A stretch of 64,000 nt of DNA from Maratus speciosus (Eukaryota; Arthropoda; Arachnida; Araneae; Salticidae). A model generated the notes under the pieces. It did no database searches. It was given only the letters and a program-made list of their open reading frames with translations, and had not been told where the DNA came from. The stretch's first letter is position 1, and every line of letters begins with the position of its first letter. The stretch spans positions 21,543,632-21,607,631 of the forward strand of contig OZ010792.1 in assembly GCA_963932465.1 (NCBI GenBank), given 5' to 3'. The position numbers and the translations under genes are program-made. Shown piece by piece: positions 33,147-45,149 of the stretch.

Positions 33147-36100
33147 AGGCTATATTTTATGCCGGCGCCACTACCCCAAAGGGGGTGCAGGAGCAAAAAA
33201 TGTTCTAAAAATGCGATTTATGTGTTACTGAAGGGCCTAGAAATATGAAATTTGAAATATTAGATACTTATTAGATATAAAGGATTTCTAAGAACAGTTC
33301 TTAAACAATTCTAAATTTAAAAGGGGTGAAAATGCGCGAAAAGCGTTCTAAAAAACGTTCTAAATGGTGGTTTCTACCCAATCTCAGGAATTACCAAACC
33401 GATTTAAAAAATAATGGTGTCAAAATGACAGTGACAACCCTTGCTCCAACATAGGCTATATTTTATGTCGGTGCCACTACCCCGAAGGGGGTGCAGGAGC
33501 AAAAAACGTTCTAAAAATGCGATTTATGTGTTACTGAAGAGCCTAGAAATATGAAATTTGAAATATTAGTTACTTATAAGATATAAATGATGTCTAAGAA
33601 CAGTTCTTTAACAATTCGAAATTTAAAAGGGGTGAAAATGCACAAAAAGCGTTCTAAAAAACGTTCTAAATGGTGGTTTCTAGACAATCTCAGGAAATAC
33701 CAAACCCATTTAAAAAATATTGGTGTCAAAATGATGGTGACAACGCTTGCTCCAAGATAGGCTATATTTTATGTCGGTGCCACTACCCCGAAGGGGGTGC
33801 AGGAGCAAAAAACGTTCTAAAAATGCGATTTATGTGTTACTGAAGGGCCTAGAAATATGAAATTTGAAATATTAGCTACTTATTAGACATAAAGGATCTC
33901 TAAGGACATTTCCTAAAAAAAATCGAAATTTAAAAGGGGTGAAAATGCGTGAAAAGCGTTCTAAAAAGCGTTCTAAATGGTGGTTTCTACACAATTTCAG
34001 GAAATACCAAACCGATTTAAAAAATAATGGTGTCAAAATGACGGTGACAACCCTTGCTCTAATATAGGCTATGTTTTATGTCGGTGCCACTACCCGAAAG
34101 GGGGTGCAGGAGCGAAAACCGTTCTAAAAATGCAATTTTTGCGTTACTGAAGGGCCTAGAAATATGAAATTTGAAATATTAGCTACTTATTAGATATAAA
34201 GGATTTCTAAGAACATTTCTTAAACAATTCGAAATTAAAAAGGGTGAAAATGCGCAGCGTTCTAAAAAACGTTCTACGTGGTGGTTTCTACACAATCTCA
34301 GGAAATTCCGAACCGATTTAAAAAATATTGGTGTCAAAATGATGGTGAAGACCCTTACTCCAACATAGGCTATGTTTTGTGTTGATGCCACTAACCCAAA
34401 GTGGGTCCAGGAGCAAACAACGTTCTAAAAATGCGATTTATGCGTTACTGAAGGGCCTAGAAATATGAAATTTGAAATATTAGCTACTTATTAGATATAA
34501 AGGATTTCTAAGAACAGTTCTTAAAAGAATCAAAATTTAAAAGAGGGTCAAAATGCGCAAAAAGCGTTGTAAAAAAGTTCTAAATTGCGATTTCTATGCA
34601 ATCTCAGGAAGTACTGAACCGATTTCAAATATAATGGTGTAAAAATGATGGTGACAGATCTTGCTCCAAGATAGACTATATTTTATACCTGTTTTTACAA
34701 CCCCAGAGGAGATGCAGGAGCAAAATGCGCGAAAAGCGTTCTAAAAACGTTCTAATTGCCGATTTGTCAGCAATATCTCAGGAACAATCAATCTGATTTC
34801 AAAAGTAATGGTAGGAAATGGATGCTGACAGCTTCTGCTCTAACACAGACGCTATTTTATGTCGGTATCACTATCACCTAGACGTTTCAGGAGCAAAAAA
34901 GCGTTCTAAATTTCGATTTTTGTAATCGGTATGGGCTAGCAACTTAAAATTAGACAAGGTATATATTTATTAGATGTAAATGATCTTTAAGAACAGTTTC
35001 GAAAAAACTGGAAATTTAAAAAGGGGTGAAAATGCGCGAAAAGTGTTCTAAAAACATTCTAAATTGCGATTTCTACTCAATCTGAGGAAATACCAAAGCT
35101 ATTTCAAAAGTAATGGTTGCAAATCAATGGCGACAGTCCCTGCTATAACATAGGTTATATTTTATGTTGCTGTCACTACCATCTGAGGGTTTCAAAAGCA
35201 AAACATGTTCTAATTTGCGTTTTTTGCACAACTGAGGGGTCTAACACTTTGAAGTATGGCATGGTATTTACTTCCAAGATGCAACTGCTTTCTAAGAACA
35301 GTCGAAAGAAAATTCCAAATTTAAAAAGATGAAGTGAGCGAAAAGTGAGAGATTTAAAAAGATGAAGTGAACGTTATAAATTACAATTTTTATACAATCT
35401 TATCAAATACCAAACCGATTAAAAAAATAATGATGACAAATTGTTGGTGATAGAACCTGCTCAAACATAAGCTATATTTTATGTCTGTGCCACTACCACC
35501 AGAGGGTTGCAGGAGCTAAAAATTTTCTAAATTGCGATTTTTGTGATACTGAAAAGGCTAGAAACTTTAAATATGGCATTGTAGTTACTTATATAATATA
35601 AATGCTCTCGAAGGACTGTCGAAAATAAATTCGAATTAAAAAGGGGTGAAGCGAAGGGGAGATGCGAAAAGCATTCTAAAAAAGTTCTAAATTACGATTT
35701 CTATGCAATTTCAGGGAATATAAACCGATTATAAAAGTAATAGTTGCGAATCAATGGTAACAGTCTCTGATCCTACACAGACTATATTTTATGCCGATGA
35801 TTCTACCACCTGGGGTTCACAGGAACAACAAGCGTTCTAAAAAAGGCCTTTAAAAGCTTTCTAAATTACGTTTCTGTGGAATATTAGAAAATAACAAACC
35901 GATTTCAAAATTAATGTTGGCAAATTAATAGTGACAGTTCCTATTTCAACATAGCCCTTTATGTTGAGAGAGGTTGTAGGACTTGGAATTTGACATGATA
36001 ATTAATTTTAAGATGTAAGAAGATGGTTTCTAAAAAATTCAAAACTTCAAATGAATATTGAAATGAGCGTATTAATTGAGCATAAAAGTTTCAAAATATT

Positions 36101-36381
36101 TTTTGAATTATCATTTATTTAGTTTTATATCGTTTTATTAATTTAAGTCTCATTTCTGCCTAATGCAGTGTAATAATGATGTTTAATCAAACTGTGTTTT
36201 AAATAGTAATTTTTGAATTATTCCTAAAAGTAATAAGTACCTTTTAATAAAAAAAAACCTTTTAATAAAATAAAATATTACCTTTTAATAAAATAAAAAT
36301 TTAGTTTAATGAAAATTAGACATGTAAATATCACTTGGTATATTTCAAATATTACGCGAGCAAAGCCGCCAGGTTTGCTAG
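33147..36381 (+). repeat. ~305-bp tandem array ending at a Helitron-type terminus
   Basis: Units start at GGCTATATTTTATG(T/C)CGG near 33154, 33459, 33764, 34071 and 34373, and continue with growing divergence to ~35950. Each has CCACTACCCCGAAGGGGGTG, GCAGGAGCAAAAAACGTTCT, GGGCCTAGAAATATGAAATT and AAAAGGGGTGAAAATGCGCG. The block ends in a stem-loop (AGCAAAGCC...GGTTTGCT at ~36359-36380) and CTAG before T at 36382, the form of a Helitron 3' end. I cannot find a matching TC 5' end. Weak plus- and minus-strand frames are repeat by-products. Confidence 0.7.
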
Positions 36382-36798
36382 TAATTTTATAAACGTACAT
36401 CATTTTATAACGAATTTGTAATAAAAATATGCTGAAAAAAATGAAAAACAACTAAAACATATTTCAGGATTTACACGATTTTAGTGATTGTCATACCTCA
36501 AGAACTAATGCACGGAATTTCATATCTTTAGAATCTTTATGATGAGCATGGATTGTCATTTAATTTTGGTACTGTGGCAGTTAATTTTGCAGTATTAATA
36601 TGTATGAGATAGAAGAAAATTTTGGGATTGCCTCATCCGATTAGTTATAGTTTACAACCAAGTTTGAAGTTAAATAAACATGTTTAATAACTCAACATAT
36701 ATCGGTAAATTTAGCTGAAATGGCATCATGTTTTCTTAAAGCTCCATGGTCTGTTCCAGATCCCAGACATATATCATGATTGCAAAGGCTTGTTATTT
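36382..36798. other. No gene recognised
   Basis: AT-rich sequence between a Helitron-type end and the next element. Confidence 0.4.
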
Positions 36799-37753
36799 AC
36801 ACTTTCCAAGATATAGTTGAAAAGTATTTATGAATTCTGTTTGTCTGGCCGTCTGTCTATTCTAGCTCTAACTCGCGAAAATATAATCGGATTTCAATGT
36901 AATTGACATATTTTATTGAGATTTACTATGGCATGTTTGGTATTGTGTAGCATTTACAGGGACACTCAAAAAAATACCCTTACATTACGGTCTATGGGGA
37001 AAAATCGCTAGCAATATATTTTTATGTTATTACACTATTTCAAACATAATGAAATTGATATACATCTATGACGTGCACTACAAGATTCTTACTGTAGAAT
37101 AGGCTGTGGATAGCATTCCTCGTTCATTTGCAGTGGCACACAAAACAATTCGGTTATTGTACTGTCTATAAGCAATAATTGCTGGAAGTGCGTTTTCAAT
37201 TTTACGATGATTTTTTAATTTTTTCCATATTACTTGGTGTCTATAAATTGTACAGATCGTACACAAGGCCGCACAAAATATTTCGAGTTTACTTTCCCAC
37301 TTATTGACGAAAATGGCTGAAGTGGAATTTTGAATTGTGATATCCTTTACGAACTGAACTAAATTTTCTCATATTATGTGCACTGTAAAAAAAAAAAAAA
37401 AAAAATCTGCATTTCTACAGATGTAAAGTTACATGCTTATTAAACTTTCATCTGTAACTGTACCAAAAAAAGCTGTAAACCTGCAAAACTAGTTTTTGTA
37501 AAGCTACAGAAATCTGTAGCTTCACAAATGAAGCTGCTAAAATTACAGTAATCTTACTAAAATTTTATTTGTAACCCTGGTTGCAGTTACATGAAAAGTT
37601 CTAGGCATCCCAGTTTCCTAAAAATTCTTAGTAACCTTACAGATTTTTTTGATTTTCGGTGCAAAAGTGTATCTGTTACATGAATTTTTGTTGTTGCCGT
37701 TACATAAAATGTTCTAGGAATCCCGGTTTCTTAGAAAAACTTTAGTAACTTTA

Positions 37754-37789
<36 letters not shown>

Positions 37790-37870
37790 GTGTAGCACAT
37801 AAAATCTGTAGATCATAGTAAAGTGTTTCATAATCTATGCTTAATGCATAATTTTTTTCTTGTTTGTCCT
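36799..37870 (+). mobile_element. Hairpin/TCTG tandem-repeat element, copy B
   Basis: The left hairpin ACACTTTCCAAGATATAG-TTGAAAAGTATT, the TTTGTCTGGCCGTCTGTC stretch, the units with TACAGGGACACTCAAAAAAA and TGGCACACAAAACAATTCGG, and the right end AAAGTGTTTCATAATCTATG match copy A at 18688. A poly-T/poly-A MITE (37381-37792) is inserted near the right end. Confidence 0.65.
37381..37792. mobile_element. CACTGTAAAA...TTTTACAGTG MITE
   Basis: The termini CACTGTAAAAAAAAAAAAAA and TTTTTTTTTTTTTTACAGTG are perfect inverted repeats, each followed inward by a long homopolymer and then AATCTGCA or its partner ACAGATTT. The interior contains a ~110-bp phrase repeated twice (GTTACAT..AA.GTTCTAGG.ATCC). 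I cannot find a clear target duplication. It is inserted in copy B of the hairpin/TCTG element. Confidence 0.65.
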
Positions 37871-39458
37871 TGTTATCTTTTTTAAGAAACGAGTAAGTAT
37901 TTGTAGTGAGAATTCTTTCTTTCTGTTTCCCTTTTCATGTTGAATTTAGAAGTTTTGTAATAGAAAAACTTCTCCCCCCCCCCCCCCATTTGGATACCTT
38001 TTAGCGCAAGAAAGTAATTTATTTTATAGGAAGACCTAAATTCTGAAATGGAGAGTTCACTGAAAAATATACATTAATTGTTTTCATTATATTTTTAAGC
38101 TTATTTATTATATGACTTTAAAAACATTTTAAACATTTCTTTTAAAATTTTGTCATAAAAGAAAGAGATTCATTTTTTTGAAAACTAAGTCTACATTATT
38201 TACTTAATTATTTAATAAAGGTCAGTTTTTTTTATTATTTTCACAGAAACTTAGATGTGGAACTGAAGAATACATTGTTACTGATACTGAGGAATGTACT
38301 TTAATTATATATTTCTTCTATTTACTAGCATGTTATAATTCCTTGATGATTTAAAACATAAAATAAAAATCAACAAAACACATGTCTTGATCCCGCAGCA
38401 AATGATTTGGCTAATATAATGCGAAAAGAGAAAAATATCAAGTTAACTCTGCAATAACCTGTCACTTTAATCAGCAAATCTAAAATAGCAGTAATCGCGT
38501 ATTAAGTACTTTAAGTACGAAATATTACAAAAAATGTATCTCACGCATTGATGAAACCAATCAAAATTTCACCTGGATAAAGTATTAGGGTGGCATTCCC
38601 TTCCCAAAGAAATTTTTTTAGAAGAAATATGATTAATTGCTATTGGCAGTTAAAGTAAAACACACTATTCACGGTTATTCATTTTTCATGCGCAAGTATT
38701 TTTTTAAATGTAATATCACATTGTATAAAATTTAGAGAATTTTTTTTAAATCGTAGTATAAATAAGTAATATTACAGTTATCTATTAATTAAACATTTTC
38801 TTTACTTTTTTTTTTTTTACTGCAAAAGTTTTTAGCATATCATCATGAGACAGTTTACGAGCTCTTATACTCAATATTAATGTAACTCATTTTTTTTAAA
38901 ATTTCCTTACTTGTTATTAGTTCCTGCTTTGTTAAATTCCTCACATACGTTTTAATGAGTTTCAACCTATCTGATAAGAATGATATAGGAAAACCTATCT
39001 GATAAGAAGCGACACGTATAGGAAGTCTACTGAAGATTTTATCTAGTTAGATTTGGATATGCATCCTCAAGTCTGAATGCTATGTGTATCTAAGTAGGTT
39101 GTAGTAAATCAATAACCAAGCTTCATTTCCATTTTGATATATTTCAAATGCTTGATTTTTTAAACTTTTAACATCTAGAAGTAGTTTATCTTTACCTTAC
39201 GTCGTTTTCAAAGATGATTGCTGACTGCTCAGTCATATATGCAACTACTATAAAACAATTTCCACAATGAATGCGGAGCAGGATTGCCAGGTTGATTTTT
39301 CGTGCAATGGATCGGTAAAAAAGAAAAAAATATCTCATGGGTAGTCGGACATTTTTCAACGTTTCGCATGGCAAGGGGCGTTGCCGATGTAATCCTTTCG
39401 AAATATTAGTAACACGATATTTGGTAGAATAAAAATGAACTAATCTTCAGCAAACTAA
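37871..39458. other. No confident gene; weak exon signal near 38247
   Basis: AT-rich DNA with a C run at 37975-37987. A good acceptor (TTTTTTTTATTATTTTCACAG, ending 38246) is followed by a frame giving KLRCGTEEYIVTDTEECTLI before it becomes low-complexity. There is no clear donor or stop context and no recognisable family, so I do not call a gene. Confidence 0.3.
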
Positions 39459-39856
39459 TAGACCAGAAACCTGCAGCACAAACAATCATAGCATAGAGTT
39501 CACGGATGAAATTCTAGGATTAGTTAAATCTTGATTCGCATATTAAAACGCAATCAGTCTGCCAAGTCCTATCTTGGAGGAAAACACCTGAAAACCCGAT
39601 TTTAGCGGCTGACTCGTAGGTTTACCATTGTTTTTTCCTGCTCCCAGTCCTCCATGTTTTCATGCCTTTGGGTGCAGGAAAACACAATGGTAAACCTACG
39701 AGTCAGCCGTTAAAATCGGGTTTTCAGGTGTTTTCCACCAAGATATGATTTGGTAGACCGATTGCGTTTTAATATGCGAATCAAAATTTAACTAATCCTA
39801 GAATTTCATCCGTGAACTCGATGAGGTGATTGTCTGTGCTGTCAGCTCCCAGTCTA
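39459..39856 (-). mobile_element. Palindromic MITE, family P, copy 2
   Basis: Same arms as the copy at 29927: the left end is TAGACCAGAAACCTGCAGCA and the right end is the inverse of TAGACTGGGAGCTGACAGCA. It contains GTAGGTTTACCATTGT and GAAAACACCTGAAAACCCGA in both arms. The central loop (CTCCCAGTCCTCCATGTTTT) is the reverse complement of that in copy 1, so the two are in opposite orientation. Confidence 0.8.
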
Positions 39857-41090
39857 TAATGTATACATTTGCATAATATGAAACAGTTGGGGAATGGCGG
39901 TGTAAGGCTCGTTAAGTTAATATCCTTTTTGTGAGGTTTTCGGGATAACTTGCCAATTTATTTTCAAACAAAAATTCCCATTAAATTAGACAAACAGTTA
40001 AAAACTATGAAAAAAAAATCTCATCGTCAGAAAGCTTAGAACAACAACAAAAAAAAAATATTCTTAGTGTTCCTTCTGACTGGTACGTATTATTACTTGG
40101 AAATGGTGGTTTTCTTTAGCATTTAACTCTTAAATGCCAAGTGTTGCTTTTCGACAACATAGCCAATTTAGGCTCTAAAATACTATCAGAATAATATTGA
40201 AGCTATAATGCCTAATGTTGCCAATAAATACATTCTGAAAATATTATTAAATCGATTTTCAACATGTAAATGGCAACACTTGTGCTGTTTAAGAATAAAC
40301 ATAGATTTATTTTTTCAATTGTTGCTACTTGTTCTTTTTGCTGTTTGGAAGCTTGCGAAATACCTTATTTTTTTTCTGCAGTGAGCAAGTACAATTTATT
40401 TCTTATTATAGTTCCTAAAATTCTTGTGTGTTTAATGTTATAGAATTTTATCAAGGAAAATTATTTTTTCAATTAAAGACCAGTATTGCCGATTAGTAAC
40501 AAACTGCTTTTTAGCCGTAAACCATATTTAAAACAAAATATGATTTTTTAAGTATTTTTCCCATGATTTATTTAAAAAATGAAAGCCGAAAAACATTATT
40601 ACAATGATTTTTGAAAAATCAGGCATTTAAGGGTTAAATGCATAGTGTAACTCAGGAGTTTCATGATCTTTTTTTGCCATTGGGTGCTTTCTATTGGTGT
40701 TTTGGTGAACTATTATGTGTTCCTTACGTGTGACAGGTAACATGCATTTAGGGTCGTGAAATTTGTTTTAGTGCTGATTTGTTATCACGGGGACGTTATT
40801 CATAACATCTTTTGTTGATACCGCTTGCAATGTGGTCGACTGGAGTGTTTTCTCTATTTTTATAAGGTAGTCATGATAGAAATAGAGTGGAGTAATAAAG
40901 TGTAGTGTTTAAGGTCTTTGGTGAGGCGTCAAATATAAAGCACATTGATAAAACAGTTCAGTTTGAAATAACAGTTCCATTTATTAATTCAACTTGAATG
41001 TTAAACTTAAATAAAAAGGACATATACATGTATCTCCAGCATTTTCTGGAAACTTGGTTATTATCACATATTACTACTATAACTAAAATA
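39857..41090. other. No gene recognised
   Basis: AT-rich DNA. The phrase TTAACTCTTAAATGCCAAGT near 40125 and its inverse-like TTTAAGGGTTAAATGCATAG near 40625 could be the ends of another TTAA-type MITE, but the match is weak. Confidence 0.35.
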
Positions 41091-41289
41091 CAAGGTGATT
41101 CAAAAAAGATGGGAAAAATTTTAAGAAGTGATAGTACATATCCAAACAAACATTTTGTATCAAAGAATGCATGGTCGAAAAGTAAACGTAAAAAAGTTAG
41201 AGGGCACCAAAAGTTATGTTCTTATACGAGGCAAAAACACACAATGAACGATTAAGTTAAGTTACGAAAACAAATTTAATGGTATTTGA

Positions 41290-41400
41290 TTACAATAAGT
41301 GCTCAAAACATTGACCGGCAGCTGTTATGCACGCAGTACAACGGCGAAGAACAGATTGGCGAATTTTCTGAAACACACCAGAAACTCGCCGGATCTTTCA
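41290..41400 (-). pseudogene. Transposase C-terminus, left arm
   Basis: On the minus strand the peptide VFQKIRQSVLRRCTACITAA and then FEHLL and a stop (41290-41292) matches the plus-strand copy in the right arm. It is the last ~30 residues of a transposase, and nothing further upstream remains. Confidence 0.65.
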
Positions 41401-41406
41401 TGTCTC

Positions 41407-41437
<31 letters not shown>

Positions 41438-41440
<3 letters not shown>

Positions 41441-41632
41441 TGGGGACAGCTAAAGGCTCTTGTGTATGAGACTCCCATTGAATCCGCAGAAGAACTTGTC
41501 GCCAAGCTTTCGGCTGTTCTAGGGGAAGTTCGCGATATGCCTGGTGTGTTTCAGAAAATTCGCCAATCTGTTCTTCGCCGTTGTACTGCGTGCATAACAG
41601 CTGCCGGTCAATGTTTTGAGCACTTATTGTAA
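41438..41632 (+). pseudogene. Transposase C-terminus, right arm
   Basis: The 64-aa peptide starts MWGQLKALVYETPIESAEEL, continues LVAKLSAVLGEVRDMPGVF and ends CFEHLL. The order (W..LK.LVYETP, then ...R.C...GG..FE.LL) is that of the C-terminal tail of Tc/mariner-superfamily (IS630-like) transposases common in arthropods. The catalytic domain is absent because the copy starts at the central T run. Confidence 0.65.
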
Positions 41633-41831
41633 TAAAATGCCATTAAATTTGTTTTCGTAACTTAATTTAATCGCTCATTGTGTGTTTTCGCCTCGTATAA
41701 GAACATAACTTTTGGCGCCCTCTAACTTTTTTACGTTTAGTTTTCGACCATGCATTCTTTGATGCAAAATGTTTGTTTGGGTGTGTACTATCACCTCTTA
41801 AAATTTTTCCCATCTTTTTTTAATCACCCTG

Positions 41832-42137
41832 TATAACTGCAGCCAATTTTAAGCTTAAGCTCGTCATCGTTTATTCCCCCTTCCATCACACTCCATGGAG
41901 TTGTTTCAGACTAGATATACTTACGCAGTAAATCAAACTGGAATAAAAATATGCATACAGTTACAGGTAAAAGAGAGTGCCTTTACGACCGAAACAGATA
42001 CTGTACATAAAAACCCGTTCGGAACGATATCACTTTCGATCAAACGACTTGATAAATTTTGGGGGGACAAAACTTTGTCCTGATATCCAACAAGTCATTA
42101 TTAATTGCGCAAATTATTAAAAGCATTATAAAAATTA
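41832..42137. other. No gene recognised
   Basis: Short AT-rich interval between the palindromic relic and a reversed Helitron end. A 62-aa open frame (41895-42083) has no recognisable features. Confidence 0.4.
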
Positions 42138-43420
42138 CTAGGGGGCTCTGCCCCCTGCTCACTAACGTTCGCCAACTACCGTGAATTGCGACACAATTCA
42201 GAATGGAACCGCTACGCGCTCCTAGCTCGCTTTGCTTGCTTGACACTTTTTGCAGCAACTCTAGCCATAATAAGTATTATGATAAACTCTTTTAACTTAT
42301 GAAATGTTAAAAAAAATTTAAGATAAAAAAAAAGTAATTAAAAACTTCGCTGAAATCACAATTAAAAATGCATTTAGTTAGTAATAATAAGCATAAATCA
42401 TTTTAACATTATGAAATTTACCAATTTCGAAATGTAAAATAATTAACTGAAAAAATTACCTTTAAACACAATTAATTTAAAACTTATTACGCATAATATT
42501 GTATAGAACGGCTTAAATGTACTTCGAAATATCTTAGAACAACACTACCTGATACCATGATAGTTCAATATAAATCAACAAACACTATCTAAAGTTCGTT
42601 CGACATGAAAAATACAATATCCCTCAGACACTTGGCAAGTTAAAAAAAAATGTAAACAACACATTTTCTGATGTGTCTAAAAAAAAACTTTTGATCAAAA
42701 GGCAGATTTTCTGAATGCATTACGTGACCGTAAAACGAACCAATGGCCATTGCTATTCTTACATCTGCCAAAAGACCGTACTATACTTAGAAAGAGCTCC
42801 TGCTCTGAATTTTAATTTGCTGATTTAGATGTAAAGGCCAGTGAATATGACGTCATATTGACAAAATCGTTCTAAAATATTTCAGTTTTATATAGACTTT
42901 AAAGCTCATGACGTCATTGGTAGTTACTAACAAACTGTTCCTGTGCATTTCCTGGTTTTTTTCTGCGCTTTTTTCCGGGAGGTAACTGCTTCACACTATG
43001 GAAAACTTTCCCAGAAATCGGTTGTTTGTTTTAAACAATTCTACTGTCTGCCATAATACTTTTGGAGTCCATATGATAATGAATCCTTTCTTTCAAATGT
43101 AACATCATTTTATCAGAACCATTCATCCCTTCCATGATTAAACCGTCATTTAAGCAATTGTTTTAAAATTCCCGAGTTTCATTAAATATTCATTTTAAAT
43201 AATTGAAAATTATGTAATTTTCAGAAATATTTTATTTTGTGTATACCAAGGATATTTAAATAAATAGAAAGAGTATGTGTAGGAATGTCTATGTATGTGT
43301 AGGAATAAGGATCGGGAATATGACGTCATCACTGACACAGTTATAGTAAAATATTTTAATTCATGGATGAAAATGCATCTTTTGTTTTCCGAATGACGTC
43401 ATCATTTTCATCGGAAACAT
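42138..43420 (-). mobile_element. Reversed Helitron-type element (3' end at 42138)
   Basis: Read on the minus strand the end is GAGCAGGGGGCAGAGCCCCCTAG followed by T: a strong GGGGGC/GCCCCC hairpin immediately before CTAG, as in the 54837-56258 Helitron. Going inward (to the right) the sequence contains CAACTACCGTGAATTGCGAC and then AT-rich DNA with four perfect TGACGTCA sites (42848, 42909, 43321, 43394). I cannot place the 5' end, so 43420 is only the last motif-bearing point. Confidence 0.5.
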
Positions 43421-44137
43421 TTCGTTTTCCATATTGCTTACTATGAAAGATTATTCACTGTCATTATATTTACACAGATTACTTTATATTGTTTCTCAAT
43501 ACATAATATGTGTTCTGCTCTTGCGCGATTAGTGCATCATTAAACGGAATCGTTTTAATATCTTTGATTATATCATAATAATCATTTTATGAAAACCATT
43601 AAAATTTTTCTTTTAAATATGACGCGAGTTTAAGTGGTGAAATCACTCTTCTTATTGGTGAAATGTAGTAATAAGGCAAATTAATTGTGTTACTGTGGTT
43701 GTTGCCAAACTGCAAGCTACAAATTCAACGCTATTTTAGCGCCACGCAAAGAGAAATATATATATAGATTATAGCGTTCAATAGTTGTTATTGTGCAGTG
43801 TAAACACTTTAATGTAAGTATATAATTTAAAATTATCATTTTTTGAGCAATTTTTGTTATGTAACTTACGAATGACATGATGACATTATATCCAAGAGAA
43901 ACATAAATAAATGTTTTCACTATTTTTCTAGTGGATAATTAACAAAAAATAGACTCAAATGTAATGTTTTCCGAACAAGATAAAAAATCATGCATCAAAG
44001 GGTTAACGATCAAACAAAGGTTTAAAAATTTTGAATGAATATAATATTTGGCAAACCATCATTTTCACAAAAATATTTTCTTTTTAAAATTTATTTTGAA
44101 GAGACAAATTAGAGGTAAAATGCAAAATAGTACTTTC
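43421..44137. other. No gene recognised
   Basis: AT-rich DNA with no assigned feature. Confidence 0.4.
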
Positions 44138-44892
44138 TTAAGGGGGCACAGGACCTTTATATCTTCAAAAAATCAGCTTTCGGTTTTTGTTTTAATCTGA
44201 ATTGTCTAAAATTTCTCAACAATATGCAAAAAGCCCCATTTTAAAATATGCATTTTTTCTTGAGTTAAAATTATTTATAGACAGTGAGTACGGTTGAAGG
44301 TCCGTAGATATTGCAATTTTAAAACGCGTTTTTTCAGATTAGCAAATTTGGAGTTTGCGCCAACTGTTACTTTCAGACTATATCAGCTAAAGCTTTAAAA
44401 AAAATAACCAAATATGCATTTGTTTATAACCTTCATGCTAAAACGAAAAAAAAAATCACATAATTTGGTATAGTTATTTATTTATTTTGCACTTAAAAAA
44501 CTTGAAAAAAAACTTGAAAAAAATTTTTTTAAATTATTTTGTGCGAAAATTAAATTTTGAACAAAACTTTTAGTATATATTTTGGTTTTAATTTAGAAGT
44601 AGGTGTGTTATAATTCTATTTTGCCCCAAAATTGTTTTCTATATGCATAATTTAGAGTTTTATCATGTGCGCAATACTTAATGATTTTAACTCGCGCATT
44701 AGGGAATTTAAAATTTAAATATTAATCATTTTATTTACAGCATTTAGTTTTCTGGATTGTATAGTTAGGAATATATACTTTAAACAAAAATGAAAAAAGA
44801 ATCTTAATTGCATATATTTGTATTTTGTTACTTTGAAATAGGCGAAGTTTTTGATCGTTTCGACAAACTCAAAAGGCCCTGCGCCCACTTAA
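44138..44892. mobile_element. TTAA-flanked non-autonomous element, 755 bp
   Basis: The left end TTAAGGGGGCACAGGACCTTT and the right end (read inward) TTAAGTGGGCGCAGGGCCTTT are matched inverted repeats, both starting with the TTAA target. The interior is AT-rich and non-coding. Confidence 0.65.
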
Positions 44893-45149
44893 AAGCTAAT
44901 TTTCTACTAAATTTTCGTCAACGTCCACTAGTTAAAAAAAGACACTTTGAGAAAAAGGCATTTAAAAGTTTTGAAATAAATATTTATTAGAATTAGAATC
45001 ATATTGTGGTTTTTAATGAGTGTGGAACAAGACTTGGTTTGTAAACTAAAAGAAACCCGGAATTGTGTAGGTTAATAAAGAACTTAGACTTTAGCTTTTA
45101 GATATGAGCTGTTTACATAGTATATTTTACACAGTTTACATAATATATT

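Larger units (their letters stand above)
41091..41831. mobile_element. Palindromic DDE-transposon relic with ~310-bp arms
   Basis: The arms begin CAAGGTGATTCAAAAAAGAT and end with the inverse, ATCTTTTTTTAATCACCCTG, flanked by TA. They stay nearly perfectly complementary for ~310 bp through TTCTTATACGAGGC, TTAAATTTGTTTTCGTAAC and the transposase C-terminus on both sides. The centre is a 31-base T run (41409-41439). Confidence 0.8.

Noticed and set aside
38247..38340. Possible exon after a good acceptor (KLRCGTEEYIVTDTEEC)
   Set aside because: No donor, no clear stop context and no family match. Another frame is open over the same bases, so coding cannot be argued.
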